Source: UBA12202 sp049595035
Lineage (GTDB): Bacteria; Pseudomonadota; Alphaproteobacteria; Puniceispirillales; UBA1172
Assembly (NCBI GenBank): GCA_049595035.1
Contig: JBMYKD010000001.1
Span: 1 to 64,000 of the forward strand
Reading direction: 5' to 3'
Length of the DNA stretch: 64,000 bases
This document shows, piece after piece, positions 1 through 9,647 of the stretch. The notes beneath the pieces were generated by a model. That model was given only the letters and a program-made list of their open reading frames with translations. It was not told where the DNA came from and did not search any database. Positions within the stretch are counted from its first letter, which is position 1. Every line of letters starts with the position of its first letter. Made by a program: the position numbers and the translations under genes.

Positions 1-302
<302 letters not shown>

Positions 303-826
303 GACTCGATCGTCTAAACGATCAGACCCACCCAAAAAAATCCATGACTTAAATTAGCGTAGATTCATGGGTGGTATATAATATTCATACCAGACGGCAC
401 ATTGTCATGTGCACCGCCGCCCACGAATCCCTTCCAAATCATACTTACCATCTCAAAAAGCTCGCCGACACAATTCATCTGGCGTGGAGCGGTTTATTGC
501 CCATCCTGCTCCGTATGTCAAACCCTAAATGCAAAAAAAATATAAATAATTTTTATGAGGGTTAATCCCTCTCTTTTAGGTAATTTTTGCAAAGATTTTC
601 AGGTGCCGATAAAGAGATTGTTACCCCAATACCATGATTACACCTATCCCTCATATCTTATACTAATGCATCACTATAACAATACAGAAACATATGATTC
701 GGTGATTTATAAAATTTAATTTGTAAAAAATACTTTAAACCAGTATGTTGTGGCACATAGTTGATATTAAATCATACTATAAAGAGGTAAGTCGCGGTTA
801 ATAATTAAGGAAATAGGATCGCCAGC
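303..826. other. Non-coding region: rRNA leader plus upstream region of the M23 gene
   Basis: This is the only gap over 300 bases. 303-490 is probably the transcribed 16S leader. It holds a perfect inverted repeat GATCGT-CTAA-ACGATC (308-323) and a second pair CCATGA/TCATGG (342-347, 365-370) that may form processing stems. GANTC sites occur at 303, 362, 425 and 696. 565-826 is A/T-rich and should carry the promoter of the M23 peptidase gene (A/T-rich -10-like words near 775-785), but I cannot pick one confidently. No tRNA or convincing small gene is seen. Confidence 0.6.
493..521 (-). promoter_or_regulatory. Candidate rRNA operon promoter
   Basis: The minus strand has a perfect -35 box TTGACA at 521-516, a 17-base spacer and AATAAA (4 of 6 to consensus) at 498-493. 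It lies about 190 bases before the mature 16S 5' end, a usual distance for an rrn promoter. A weaker second candidate nearer the gene is ATGACA at about 408-403 with an A/T-rich -10 region. Start sites are not known from sequence alone. Confidence 0.5.
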
Positions 827-2248
827 ATGACAAATCATTCCCTCATGACAAATATATGCCTAAAGCATCTATATCGTGACGCCATTCTTGCTTTGCTGAT
901 GATATTTCCTGCCTTACTGATATCTCAAATACCATTTGCACATGCATCTGATGAAAATCAGACCATACTGGAAAATGATCCGCCCATCATATTAAGTAGC
1001 TATGGCATGGTATTGCCACAGCCCCGGCCAGACCCCAGAAGTATTTTTCCCGAAACAGAACCATCGCTTCGCATATTTATTGAAGTTCATTCCGGCATTG
1101 CCATCAATACCGATGAAACGCTGTATCATCTCAAATCTGGTGAAGGCCTATCCAATCTGCTCAATCGTGCTGGCTTTAATGGTCAGATGCGAGAAACAGC
1201 GATTCAGCATATTAAATCCCATCGTTCATTAAGAAGACTGCCTGTCGGTTTTCCTGTATATGCCATTGCGCCCACAGATCAAACCCCCGGCGGCATCCGC
1301 ATATCCCTTGGAAATGATCAGGATCTTAGCCTTTACTATGATATCGAAAATGAAGAATGGCGAAGCATTCGCAGTTTCCGCCCATATGAGTATTTTCTGA
1401 CCTATATTTCAGGTGACATTGAAAACTCGCTCTATACGTCTGGCATCAATGCCGGCATGACCGACGCCATGTTTAATGAATTTATCCATATTATGAGCTT
1501 TAGTGTGGATTTCCAGCGACAAATCCGGTCTGGTGACCAATTTGAAGCGTTAATAGAGTATCGCCGTGATCTGATTACGGAAAAAACAGTACCAGGTGGT
1601 GAGATTTATTACCTGTCTATGAATCTATCTGGTGAAAAAATTGAATATTTCCGTCACCAACAAGCTGATGGTGGGGTTGGATATTATGACCGTCAGGGCG
1701 TATCTGCCTATCGTACATTGATGCGGACACCGATAAATGGCGCCCGGCTGTCATCTGGTTTTGGTAACCGCAAGCATCCGATATTAGGCTATACAAAGGC
1801 GCATCGTGGCGCTGATTTTGCCGCGCCAACCGGCACTCCCATTATGGCGGCCGGTGACGGTCTGGTCGAATATGCTGGCTGGAACGGCAGTTATGGCCGC
1901 TATGTCCGGATTGTCCATAACGGAACATTTAAAACCGCTTATGCCCATATGTCCGGCATCAACAAAGGCATAAGGTCAGGCGCCCGGGTCAATCAGGGTG
2001 ATATTATTGGTTATGTTGGGTCAACTGGCCGGTCAACTGGCCCGCATCTGCATTATGAAATCATTGTTAATGGTAGCCATGTTAACCCACTTACGGTTGA
2101 GCTGCCTTCAAGTGAGCCACTAACTGAAATTGAAAAAACCAGACTTGCCCAGAATATTGAAATCATCTCTAAGGAAATGTCTGTGCGTGGTGTTATCAAT
2201 TATGCATCTAACCAGTTTTCCAAACGGCTGGCATCACAATATAAATAA
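827..2248 (+). CDS. M23 family metallopeptidase (LytM/OapA-like)
   Basis: Predicted exported murein endopeptidase or LytM-type division factor of 473 residues. An N-terminal hydrophobic segment (about 17-40, ending in AHA) looks like a signal peptide. Residues about 95-150 resemble an OapA/LysM-like region that binds the wall. The catalytic M23 domain spans about 303-425, with zinc ligands H326 and D330 (HRGAD) and H409 in GPHLHYE (407-409), plus H374. All catalytic positions are present, so it should be an active enzyme rather than a degenerate activator. An AAGGA lies upstream, and a second ATG at 845 is an alternative start. It stands alone, converging on DUF4167 with a 24-base gap. The substrate bond is not predictable. 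Confidence 0.92.
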   Translation: MTNHSLMTNICLKHLYRDAILALLMIFPALLISQIPFAHASDENQTILENDPPIILSSYGMVLPQPRPDPRSIFPETEPSLRIFIEVHSGIAINTDETLYHLKSGEGLSNLLNRAGFNGQMRETAIQHIKSHRSLRRLPVGFPVYAIAPTDQTPGGIRISLGNDQDLSLYYDIENEEWRSIRSFRPYEYFLTYISGDIENSLYTSGINAGMTDAMFNEFIHIMSFSVDFQRQIRSGDQFEALIEYRRDLITEKTVPGGEIYYLSMNLSGEKIEYFRHQQADGGVGYYDRQGVSAYRTLMRTPINGARLSSGFGNRKHPILGYTKAHRGADFAAPTGTPIMAAGDGLVEYAGWNGSYGRYVRIVHNGTFKTAYAHMSGINKGIRSGARVNQGDIIGYVGSTGRSTGPHLHYEIIVNGSHVNPLTVELPSSEPLTEIEKTRLAQNIEIISKEMSVRGVINYASNQFSKRLASQYK

Positions 2249-2272
2249 TCAAAATGATAGGATGAAAGCAGA

Positions 2273-2761
2273 TCAGCTGACCATGCTTGACGGTTGATCT
2301 TTATCCTTGTCATCACCATCATTGCTGACAGCAGATGTAGCATCTTCCTGAGAATGTATTTCAGCAGAAGATGTTTCGTTATCCGTGTCGCTCTTGCCAT
2401 TGGTTTTGCCATTTGCAACTGGCGCATCGCTGTAATCGGATTCAGAGGCCACATTGGATGATGGTGACGATGATTGCTGTTGCGATTGGCGCCGATCTTC
2501 CATATTAGCCATGATCGTACTGTGAACACGGAAATAATGATCTGCATACTGATAATATGCTTCAGCGGTAATCCGTTCACCAGCGGCGGCAGATTCATTC
2601 CCTAACGAAGTATATTTTTCATGAAGCTGTTGTGCATTACCGCGCAACCGGACATCAGGGCCGTTAGAATCCAAAGTTGTGTTGCGATTGATTTGGCCAA
2701 AATTATTATTCCTACGGCCACCGCGCCCACGCTGTCGCGTGTTCTTTCCAGACTGTCTCAT
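2273..2761 (-). CDS. DUF4167 domain protein
   Basis: Small 162-residue protein. The first 20 residues are rich in Arg, Gly and Asn, as in RNA-binding tails. The family core (about 22-80) has VRLRGNAQQLHEKYTSLG and the AYYQYADHYFRV motif. The C-terminal half is low-complexity, acidic and Ser-rich, so probably disordered. DUF4167 proteins are typical of Alphaproteobacteria and commonly lie beside prfA-prmC, as here. The neighbourhood and basic N terminus hint at a role with RNA or ribosomes, but no function is established and this is inference. It has its own promoter candidate at 2859-2887, so it need not depend on prmC transcription. Confidence 0.9.
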   Translation of the reverse strand: MRQSGKNTRQRGRGGRRNNNFGQINRNTTLDSNGPDVRLRGNAQQLHEKYTSLGNESAAAGERITAEAYYQYADHYFRVHSTIMANMEDRRQSQQQSSSPSSNVASESDYSDAPVANGKTNGKSDTDNETSSAEIHSQEDATSAVSNDGDDKDKDQPSSMVS

Positions 2762-2858
2762 AAATTTTACCTAAAAAATTGAACCTTCACCGAAAAGAAG
2801 GCGTTCTTGCCATTAAAGTTATCGGGAAATTCTAGAGCCATATCATGACTACAAAGCA

Positions 2859-2887
2859 ACTTTACTGATCAATGATGACGATATCAA
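2859..2887 (-). promoter_or_regulatory. Candidate promoter of the DUF4167 gene
   Basis: On the minus strand TTGATA (5 of 6, 2887-2882) is followed by a 17-base spacer and TAAAGT (4 of 6, 2864-2859). It lies about 100 bases before the DUF4167 start, just downstream of prmC. Confidence 0.4.
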
Positions 2888-2895
2888 GTATAATT

Positions 2896-3756
2896 TTATG
2901 ATTCTTTCGTCTTAATTAGCCCAAGAACGCGCAAAGTGCCTGATAAATCATGCCATTGTCGGGCAAGCATAAGACCAGATGCCTTAGCCAGTTCCAAAAC
3001 AGCTGTCTGCTGACCTTTGCCAATCTCAACCAGAGCAATGCCTCGGGAAGTGAGTCGCTGTTCTATTCTGGGTAATAGAGCCCGCCAAGCATAAAGCCCA
3101 TCATAACCGCCATCCAGTGCTAGATGAGGATCAAAATCACGAACATCCTTATCTAGTTTCTGCATATCAGGCGTTGGGATATATGGCGGGTTAGCAAGAA
3201 TGATATCTGCCTTAATATCTGCGTCAATTACATCACACCAGTTAGATACCAGCATCTGCGTCCGCTTTTCAAGATTATGGCGACCAGCATTGGAAACAGC
3301 CATGGTAATGGCATCAGGGTTCAGATCAAGCCCTATCCCTGTCGCCGCTGGCCATTCTGAAAGTATGGAAAGCAACAGACACCCCGACCCAGTGCCATAA
3401 TCAATAATAAGAGGGGTAGAATGAAAATCTTGCTGTTGTTCCAATGCCGCCGCGACCAATGTTTCACTATCTGGCCGGGGATCAAGACAGGCGGGTGATA
3501 TATCGAACCGCATTGACCAGAACTCACGCCATCCCCGCATACGTGATATTGGCTCACCGCATAGCCGGCGGGCAACAAGAACGCCAAGCTGGTTCAGCAT
3601 ATCAGTTGTGGGATTTATATCTTCATGTGGATAGACTTGCCGATCTAACCCTAATGCTAGTCCGGCCAGTAGTCTGGCATCAAGCACCGGTGTATCTATT
3701 CCTGCCGCATCAAGCTGTGTCGTCAGCTGTGCCAGCGTTGCTTTAAGCCCGCTCAC
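2896..3756 (-). CDS. prmC: Peptide chain release factor N5-glutamine methyltransferase
   Basis: SAM-dependent methyltransferase (286 residues) that methylates the glutamine of the GGQ motif in release factors, raising termination efficiency. It has an N-terminal helical substrate-binding region, SAM motif I at about 116-125 (IIDYGTGSG) and the NPPY catalytic motif at 189-192, diagnostic of amide-N methyltransferases. Its target PrfA is encoded immediately upstream with an 11-base gap, so the two are cotranscribed. hisS, prfA, prmC in this order is common in Alphaproteobacteria. Length is normal and no key residue is missing. Confidence 0.96.
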   Translation of the reverse strand: MSGLKATLAQLTTQLDAAGIDTPVLDARLLAGLALGLDRQVYPHEDINPTTDMLNQLGVLVARRLCGEPISRMRGWREFWSMRFDISPACLDPRPDSETLVAAALEQQQDFHSTPLIIDYGTGSGCLLLSILSEWPAATGIGLDLNPDAITMAVSNAGRHNLEKRTQMLVSNWCDVIDADIKADIILANPPYIPTPDMQKLDKDVRDFDPHLALDGGYDGLYAWRALLPRIEQRLTSRGIALVEIGKGQQTAVLELAKASGLMLARQWHDLSGTLRVLGLIKTKES

Positions 3757-3767
3757 ATCTGATTTCC

Positions 3768-4844
3768 TTACCCATCCGAAGCCAGTGCCGCCGCCTGATC
3801 TTCTGTGATAAGCGCATCAACCAGTTCATCAAGGCTTTCACCTGCTAATATTTTATCCAGCTTATAAAGAGTCAGATTAATCCGGTGATCTGTTACCCGA
3901 CCTTGTGGAAAATTATAGGTACGGATACGTTCAGACCTATCACCTGATCCCACCTGACCCTTGCGCGATGCCGCCCGTTCCGCTTCGGCACGGGCACGTT
4001 CAGCATCATATATTCTGGCACGAAGGATTTTCATGGCTTTAGCACGGTTTTTATGTTGTGATTTTTCATCCTGCTGGCTAACAACTATCCCTGTTGGTAT
4101 ATGGGTAATCCGAACAGCAGAATCCGTGGTGTTCACGGACTGGCCACCAGGCCCAGATGCACGGAATACATCTATTCTCAAATCTGTGTCATCCAGCGTC
4201 ACGTCCACATCTTCGGCTTCTGGTAGAACCGCTACTGTTGCGGCGGAGGTATGAATTCGCCCCCCGGTTTCCGTTTCTGGTACACGCTGAACCCGATGAA
4301 CGCCAGATTCAAATTTCAGTCGGGCGAACACATTATTACCAGTGATAGTGGCAGAGGCTTCCTTATAGCCGCCAATACCGGTTTCTGATATTTCAAGCAC
4401 TTCAAATCGCCATCCCTGATTGGCGGAAAACCGCTGATACATGGAAAACAGATCAGCCGCAAATAATGCCGCTTCGTCACCGCCTGTTCCTGCACGGACT
4501 TCTAGAATAGCGTTTCGTTCATCATCTTTATCTTTTGGCAATAACATGATTTTCAGATCATGTTCAGCTTGTTCCAGTGTTGTGCCAAGCGCGTCAATTT
4601 CTTCTTCTGCCATGGCAATCATATCAGTATCACCCTCGGCTTCAGCTAATAACGCTTTCGCTGATGCCAGATTAGCAGTGATTTTCTGCACCTGTTCAGC
4701 CTGTTCGGCGATGGGGCGCAAATCCGACAGCTCTTTGGATAGTTGCATCATGTCGTCTGATGAAAGATGAGCAGCATCATTCAGCTGGTTTTCAATTTCC
4801 ACTCTGCGATCTAGTATCCGCGCCAGATTATTCTGTAATGACAT
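3768..4844 (-). CDS. prfA: Peptide chain release factor 1
   Basis: Class I release factor for UAA and UAG. The GGQ motif that triggers peptide hydrolysis lies in the SGPGGQSVN segment, and the codon-recognition loop reads RVPETETGGRIHTSA, with PET where E. coli has PAT. An upstream ATG at 4850 abuts the hisS stop codon, but the AAGGA at 4858-4854 is only 3 bases from it. From the ATG at 4844 the spacing is a normal 9 bases, so I prefer 4844 (358 residues, family-typical). It sits directly after hisS and before prmC, the enzyme that methylates its GGQ glutamine. Confidence 0.96.
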   Translation of the reverse strand: MSLQNNLARILDRRVEIENQLNDAAHLSSDDMMQLSKELSDLRPIAEQAEQVQKITANLASAKALLAEAEGDTDMIAMAEEEIDALGTTLEQAEHDLKIMLLPKDKDDERNAILEVRAGTGGDEAALFAADLFSMYQRFSANQGWRFEVLEISETGIGGYKEASATITGNNVFARLKFESGVHRVQRVPETETGGRIHTSAATVAVLPEAEDVDVTLDDTDLRIDVFRASGPGGQSVNTTDSAVRITHIPTGIVVSQQDEKSQHKNRAKAMKILRARIYDAERARAEAERAASRKGQVGSGDRSERIRTYNFPQGRVTDHRINLTLYKLDKILAGESLDELVDALITEDQAAALASDG

Positions 4845-4850
4845 TATCAT

Positions 4851-6101
4851 TCATCCTTGAATACGGCTGATCATATGATTAACCAGATCATCTATTGCCA
4901 CTTCATTTTGCTGGCCATCTGTCATTGACCGAACCATGACCATCTTTTTTTCGGCTTCATCATCCCCAAGAATAACAACATAACCAGCCTTCAGACGATC
5001 CGCGCGTTTCATCTGCTTGCCCAAATTGCTGGCATATGCTGATTCAACCCGCAGACCATGTTCACGAAGCAGCATAGCCAATCGAAACAGGGTCGCCATA
5101 TGTGGCTCTGCCATACCAATCATCATCAGGTCGACTGGTTTTGATGGCGGGATATCAGACAGCATGGCCAGTCTTTCAATGCCAGCGGCCCATCCTACGC
5201 CGGCAATATCGCCGCCGCCAAGCATCCCGGCAAGACCATCATAGCGGCCACCAGCCATGACTGTGCCCTGAGCCCCTAAAGCATCGGTGATAAACTCAAA
5301 TGTTGTATGACCGTAATAATCAAGCCCACGCACTAACCTTGGGTTGATATGATATGCGATATTGACCGCATCCAGATATTCCCGTACCGCGGCAAAATGA
5401 TCTTTTGAAACCGGATTGAGATAATCTCCCAGATCCGGTGCATTGATTAGAATATGCTTATCTCCTTCATCCTTGCTATCAAGGATACGAAGCGGGTTTA
5501 GGTCAAACCGCCGCTGGCTATCCTCGGATAGATCGGATTTATGCCCGCTGAGATAATCGACCAGTGCCTGCCGGTATGCCTGCCGGCTTTCAGTATCACC
5601 AAGAGTATTGAGATGAAGAACACAGTTTTCGGCTACCCCAAGCCGGGACAATATCATATGACCAAGGCTGATGACTTCAGCATCCCCGATGGCAGATGCT
5701 ACGCCAAGCAATTCAACACCAATTTGATGAAACTGCCGCATTCTTCCTTTTTGTGGGCGTTCATACCGGAACATAGGGCCCGCATAAAAATATTTTTGTG
5801 GCAATGTCTGGGTCAACCCTGCACTTATCATTGCTCTTACCGCCCCTGCCGTTCCTTCAGGGCGCAAAGTCAGGCTTTCGCCACCACGATCTGTAAAAGA
5901 ATAGGTTTCCTTTGAAACGACATCACTTGTTTCACCCAGCGGCCGGGCAAACACTTCTGTAAATTCAAATATCGGGGTGGCCATTTCCTCAAAACCAAAC
6001 CCCAGACTTACAGACCGTGCTGTATCACAGACATGACGATGGCCAGCCATAATATCAGGCAAAAGATCTGTTGTTCCCCGCGGTGATTGCAATTTAGCCA
6101 T
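4851..6101 (-). CDS. hisS: Histidyl-tRNA synthetase
   Basis: Class II aminoacyl-tRNA synthetase charging tRNA-His (416 residues, normal). Motif 2 appears as TLRPEGTAGAVRA, the histidine-specific motif as RGLDYYGHTTFEF, and an anticodon-binding domain follows in the last 90 residues. The N terminus MAKLQSPRGTTDLLPD is typical. Two bases separate it from the ispG stop upstream, and its last codons supply the ribosome-binding site of prfA downstream, so translation of the pair is probably coupled. No anomaly seen. Confidence 0.97.
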   Translation of the reverse strand: MAKLQSPRGTTDLLPDIMAGHRHVCDTARSVSLGFGFEEMATPIFEFTEVFARPLGETSDVVSKETYSFTDRGGESLTLRPEGTAGAVRAMISAGLTQTLPQKYFYAGPMFRYERPQKGRMRQFHQIGVELLGVASAIGDAEVISLGHMILSRLGVAENCVLHLNTLGDTESRQAYRQALVDYLSGHKSDLSEDSQRRFDLNPLRILDSKDEGDKHILINAPDLGDYLNPVSKDHFAAVREYLDAVNIAYHINPRLVRGLDYYGHTTFEFITDALGAQGTVMAGGRYDGLAGMLGGGDIAGVGWAAGIERLAMLSDIPPSKPVDLMMIGMAEPHMATLFRLAMLLREHGLRVESAYASNLGKQMKRADRLKAGYVVILGDDEAEKKMVMVRSMTDGQQNEVAIDDLVNHMISRIQG

Positions 6102-6103
6102 GA

Positions 6104-7228
6104 TTAGCCTTTCTTATGTTCATCTTTGCGCGCCTGCTTTATCACATTTGCCCGTTCTTCGACCAGAGAGACAACATGATCCACCAGATCACCATTCTGA
6201 AGCCGATGATCAGCCATGCCAGACAGATAAATCTGATGCGTATCCTTCCCGCCACCGGTTAAACCGATATCCGTTAAACGGGCCTCCCCCGGGCCATTAA
6301 CAACGCATCCGATAATGGATACGGTAATCGGTTCATTAATATGTGATAGGCGGTCTTCGATTTGCCGCACCGAGGTGATCACATCAAATTGCTGTCGGGA
6401 ACATGAGGGACATGAAATTACCGTCACCCCCCGGTGCCGCAAGCCAAGCGATTTTAACATTTCAAACCCGACTTTGACTTCTTCAACCGGATCAGCAGAT
6501 AGCGATACGCGTAAGGTATCACCTATCCCGGCCCAGAGCAGATTTCCAAGCCCAATAGATGATTTTACCGTTCCGGCCCGTAAGCCGCCAGCTTCGGTAA
6601 TACCGATATGTAGGGGGCAGTCGATGGCATCTGCCAGGCCATGATAGGCAGCAACCGCAAGAAACACATCCGATGCTTTTACCGATATCTTGAATTCATG
6701 AAAATCTTTATCCTGCAGAAAACTAGCATGATAAAGGGCAGACTCGACCAGAGCATCGGGACAGGGTTCACCATATTTTTCTAACAGATGTTTTTCCAGC
6801 GACCCACCATTAACGCCAATCCGCATAGAACAGCCATGATCCCGCGCCGCTTTGATAACCTCCGATACCCTATCCGATGATCCGATATTGCCCGGATTTA
6901 TTCGCAAACAGGCAGCGCCTGATTTCGCCGCTTCAATCGCCCGCCGATAATGAAAGTGAATATCAGCAATAATGGGAACCGGGCTTTCTTTGACAATAGT
7001 CTTCAGTGCCTTTGTGCTATCTTCATCCGGACAGGACACCCTAACAATATCGGCCCCTGCATCCGCCGCTCGCCTTATCTGATCAAGGGTTGCCGCCACA
7101 TCTGATGTTGGTGTATTGGTCATGGTCTGAACAGAAATAGGGGCATCACCCCCGACGGCAACATTACCCACCATAATCTGACGTGATTTACGTCGCTGGA
7201 TATCACGATAAGGGCGGTAATTTGTCAT
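6104..7228 (-). CDS. ispG: 4-hydroxy-3-methylbut-2-en-1-yl diphosphate synthase
   Basis: Iron-sulfur enzyme of the MEP isoprenoid pathway that reductively opens methylerythritol cyclodiphosphate to HMBPP. The three cluster cysteines are the two in SCPSC and one in GCVVNGPGE, the latter followed by the conserved Glu. The frame is open up to an ATG at 7276, but that adds 16 residues unlike the family. The internal ATG at 7228 (MTNYRPYRD) gives the usual N terminus and 374 residues, with a weak GGGAA about 10 bases upstream. It follows the rodZ-like gene and precedes hisS with 2 bases between. Confidence 0.95.
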   Translation of the reverse strand: MTNYRPYRDIQRRKSRQIMVGNVAVGGDAPISVQTMTNTPTSDVAATLDQIRRAADAGADIVRVSCPDEDSTKALKTIVKESPVPIIADIHFHYRRAIEAAKSGAACLRINPGNIGSSDRVSEVIKAARDHGCSMRIGVNGGSLEKHLLEKYGEPCPDALVESALYHASFLQDKDFHEFKISVKASDVFLAVAAYHGLADAIDCPLHIGITEAGGLRAGTVKSSIGLGNLLWAGIGDTLRVSLSADPVEEVKVGFEMLKSLGLRHRGVTVISCPSCSRQQFDVITSVRQIEDRLSHINEPITVSIIGCVVNGPGEARLTDIGLTGGGKDTHQIYLSGMADHRLQNGDLVDHVVSLVEERANVIKQARKDEHKKG

Positions 7229-7306
7229 AACACTATTTTCCCATATGCTTCCAACGCTGGCTGTATGATATGCCATCGCTAATAAAACTAATAGATTAAT
7301 GCGTTA

Positions 7307-8233
7307 TTAATTGTTTAGAAGCAAGGTATCAATGGGTTTCTTGTTTAAAACCTGTCCGGAAACGCCTAATGCCTGCCATGGCGTATCCTGATCAACATAT
7401 CCAAGGCTGATCGCACCAGCATTGCCCGTGGTCAGAATATAATTATCATCAGGTATGGCTATCACCTCACCTTTTGTGATTAGCTTTGCAAGCACCTGCT
7501 GACCAATCGGCGTTGATAGCTCAACCCATACATCATCAAGTGCTGTAATAGCCAGACCATCTGTTCCTTCCATATTGGTCACTTTATTTAGTGCGGGTGA
7601 TGCTTCATCCGGTTCTGGAACAACACCGGTATTTGATGGCAAGTCTGCCTGTTCAGGGGGTGCCGGATCAATGGCGATATTTTCTGTCGTCTCTGATACC
7701 ATACTATCTTGTTCGGTTTGTGATAAACCGGTATCTGGCAAGTCTTTACCAGATATATCATCTGTTGGCGGTGTATCCTGTTCAGCCAATTCTGTGCTTA
7801 ATTCTGTGCTGGCTGTTAATTCTGCATCAGGAACATAATCATTCCAAAGAAAATACCATGCTGTATAGGAAACAACCATCAAAACAGCACCAATCATAAG
7901 CATGTTTCGCCATTCACTACCGCCTGAAACCTTATTTTCAACGAAATGATATTCAGGCTGATATTCTGATGCGGCTATTTCATCGCTTAATCTCTGGCAC
8001 ATGGCATTGGCATCTAGATTAAGAAATTTGGCATAGGACCGGACAAACCCCAATACATAAGTAGCACCGGGTAATTTGCTATTTTCACCAGCTTCCAGAT
8101 ATTCAAGATATTTAACAGAAATACGCAAATGCCCAGAAATATCAGAAAGTGATAACTTCTGCGCCTCGCGTGCGGTAGCTAGCTCATTGCCAACGGCAAT
8201 AAAAGGGTTAGTATCGTTAGTACCAGTATCCAT
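7307..8233 (-). CDS. RodZ-like helix-turn-helix membrane protein (DUF4115)
   Basis: Bitopic inner-membrane protein of 308 residues. A cytoplasmic Xre/Cro-type helix-turn-helix (about 14-75) is followed by one membrane segment (about 110-130), an acidic Ser/Thr/Pro-rich periplasmic linker (about 133-225) and a C-terminal DUF4115 beta domain (about 228-300). This is the RodZ architecture. RodZ links MreB filaments to the wall synthesis machinery and helps set rod shape. The order rodZ-ispG is widely conserved in proteobacteria. Assignment to RodZ proper is by architecture; the shape role is inferred. Confidence 0.88.
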   Translation of the reverse strand: MDTGTNDTNPFIAVGNELATAREAQKLSLSDISGHLRISVKYLEYLEAGENSKLPGATYVLGFVRSYAKFLNLDANAMCQRLSDEIAASEYQPEYHFVENKVSGGSEWRNMLMIGAVLMVVSYTAWYFLWNDYVPDAELTASTELSTELAEQDTPPTDDISGKDLPDTGLSQTEQDSMVSETTENIAIDPAPPEQADLPSNTGVVPEPDEASPALNKVTNMEGTDGLAITALDDVWVELSTPIGQQVLAKLITKGEVIAIPDDNYILTTGNAGAISLGYVDQDTPWQALGVSGQVLNKKPIDTLLLNN

Positions 8234-8317
8234 TATATCTCACAGAAATTACCACATGTAATTTAACTTTTTACAATATAAAGGTCAAACGCATCTTATG
8301 AATAGGTTATCCCCCGT

Positions 8318-9538
8318 TTAATGATGATCAAGTCCAAAGGCAGTATGCAGGCTTCGAACAGCAAGTTCTTTGTAATCTGAAGCAATCAATACGCTGATCT
8401 TTATTTCTGATGTTGAGATCACTTCAATATTGATCCCTTTTTCTGCCAGTGTTTCAAACATGGTTTTCGCCACCCCCGGCTGGCTTCGCATAGCGACACC
8501 GACAACCGATATTTTACAAATATCGGAGGACGTGATGATATCCGCGCATGTAATGACTTTCTGCACGTCTTCTAACACCTTGCGGGTGCGTTCCAGGTCT
8601 GTTTCCGGGACGGAAAAGGTGATATCCGTTTTGCCCGGCTCACTGGCCGCTGTTTGCACAATCATATCAACATTGATATGGGCATCCGCTAAAGCCCCAA
8701 AAACCGTGGCGGCTATGCCGGGGGAATCTTCAATAGCAACCAGGGTCACTTTCGCTTCGTCCAGACTGAAGGCAATCCCGCTGACTGAATTTTTTTCCAT
8801 ATCTGATTTCTCCTCAATAACCATCGTTCCGGGCAAATCTTCAAAACTTGATAAAACCTGTAACTTCACTTTATGGCGCATTGCCATCGCCACCGACCGT
8901 GTTTGTAGAACCTTGGCCCCGCCTGAGGCCATTTCCAGCATTTCTTCAAATGTAATATCATCTAGCTTACGCGCTTTAGGCACCATACGCGGGTCACAAG
9001 TATAAACCCCGTCAACATCGGTGAAGATATCACAGCGATCCGCATTAAGTGCTGCGGCCAGTGCCACTGCAGACGTATCAGACCCCCCACGGCCAAGTGT
9101 TGTGATCCGATGATCAGGCCCAATGCCCTGAAAGCCGGCAACAACCGCCACCTGTCCCTGTGCCAGACGTTCTTCCATTTTTGTCGTATCAATAGATTCT
9201 ATTCTAGCCGCCCCATGGACGTCATCGGTATGGATAGGGATTTGCCAGCCCAGCCATGATCGGGCATCAACCCCGATATCCTGCAGCGCGATAGCCAGAA
9301 GCCCGATAGTCACCTGCTCACCCGTAGCAACGACTGTATCATATTCCCGCGCGTCATGAAAACTGCCACATTCCTTTGCCCAGGCGACAAGCTGGTTGGT
9401 CGTTCCCGACATAGCGGAAACAACAACCGCAACTTCATTTCCGTCATCAACAGTGGCTTTTACTTTTTGCGCCACTGCCTTAATACGTTCAACCGAGCCA
9501 ACGGATGTTCCGCCAAATTTCTGTACAATTCGTGCCAT
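8318..9538 (-). CDS. lysC: Aspartate kinase
   Basis: Phosphorylates aspartate, the first step to lysine, threonine, methionine and diaminopimelate. The N-terminal kinase domain begins with the KFGGTSVG signature (7-14) and contains the GRGGSDTSA and FTDVDGVYTCDPR segments. Two ACT repeats (about 265-400) at the C terminus are the usual site for feedback inhibition by lysine and/or threonine. At 406 residues it is a monofunctional enzyme with no homoserine dehydrogenase fused. The leader contains a perfect hairpin and a tandem repeat (9559-9588), which is not a recognisable lysine riboswitch. Confidence 0.97.
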   Translation of the reverse strand: MARIVQKFGGTSVGSVERIKAVAQKVKATVDDGNEVAVVVSAMSGTTNQLVAWAKECGSFHDAREYDTVVATGEQVTIGLLAIALQDIGVDARSWLGWQIPIHTDDVHGAARIESIDTTKMEERLAQGQVAVVAGFQGIGPDHRITTLGRGGSDTSAVALAAALNADRCDIFTDVDGVYTCDPRMVPKARKLDDITFEEMLEMASGGAKVLQTRSVAMAMRHKVKLQVLSSFEDLPGTMVIEEKSDMEKNSVSGIAFSLDEAKVTLVAIEDSPGIAATVFGALADAHINVDMIVQTAASEPGKTDITFSVPETDLERTRKVLEDVQKVITCADIITSSDICKISVVGVAMRSQPGVAKTMFETLAEKGINIEVISTSEIKISVLIASDYKELAVRSLHTAFGLDHH

Positions 9539-9558
9539 CTTGATATAACCTCAACACA

Positions 9559-9588
9559 TATGATGCTATGATGCCTTTCATAGGCATC
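9559..9588. repeat. Tandem octamer plus inverted repeat in the lysC-ubiG divergent region
   Basis: TATGATGC occurs twice back to back (9559-9566, 9567-9574). The second copy runs into a perfect 7-base inverted repeat GATGCCT-TTCAT-AGGCATC (9570-9588). The block lies about 20 bases before the lysC start and 60 before ubiG, so it could be an operator or a leader hairpin. No known regulator motif is recognised. Confidence 0.7.
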
Positions 9589-9647
9589 GCACATATTCGC
9601 CATTCAATAAACGGAATCGTCCATTTGGGCAAGAAGGGTTTGATATC

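Noticed and set aside
371..565. 64-residue plus-strand ORF in the rRNA leader region
   Set aside because: It lies antisense to the transcribed leader, has no Shine-Dalgarno and no family-like sequence.
2200..2598. 132-residue minus-strand ORF
   Set aside because: Overlaps the DUF4167 gene in another frame; no family features.
8430..9005. 191-residue plus-strand ORF
   Set aside because: Antisense shadow of lysC.
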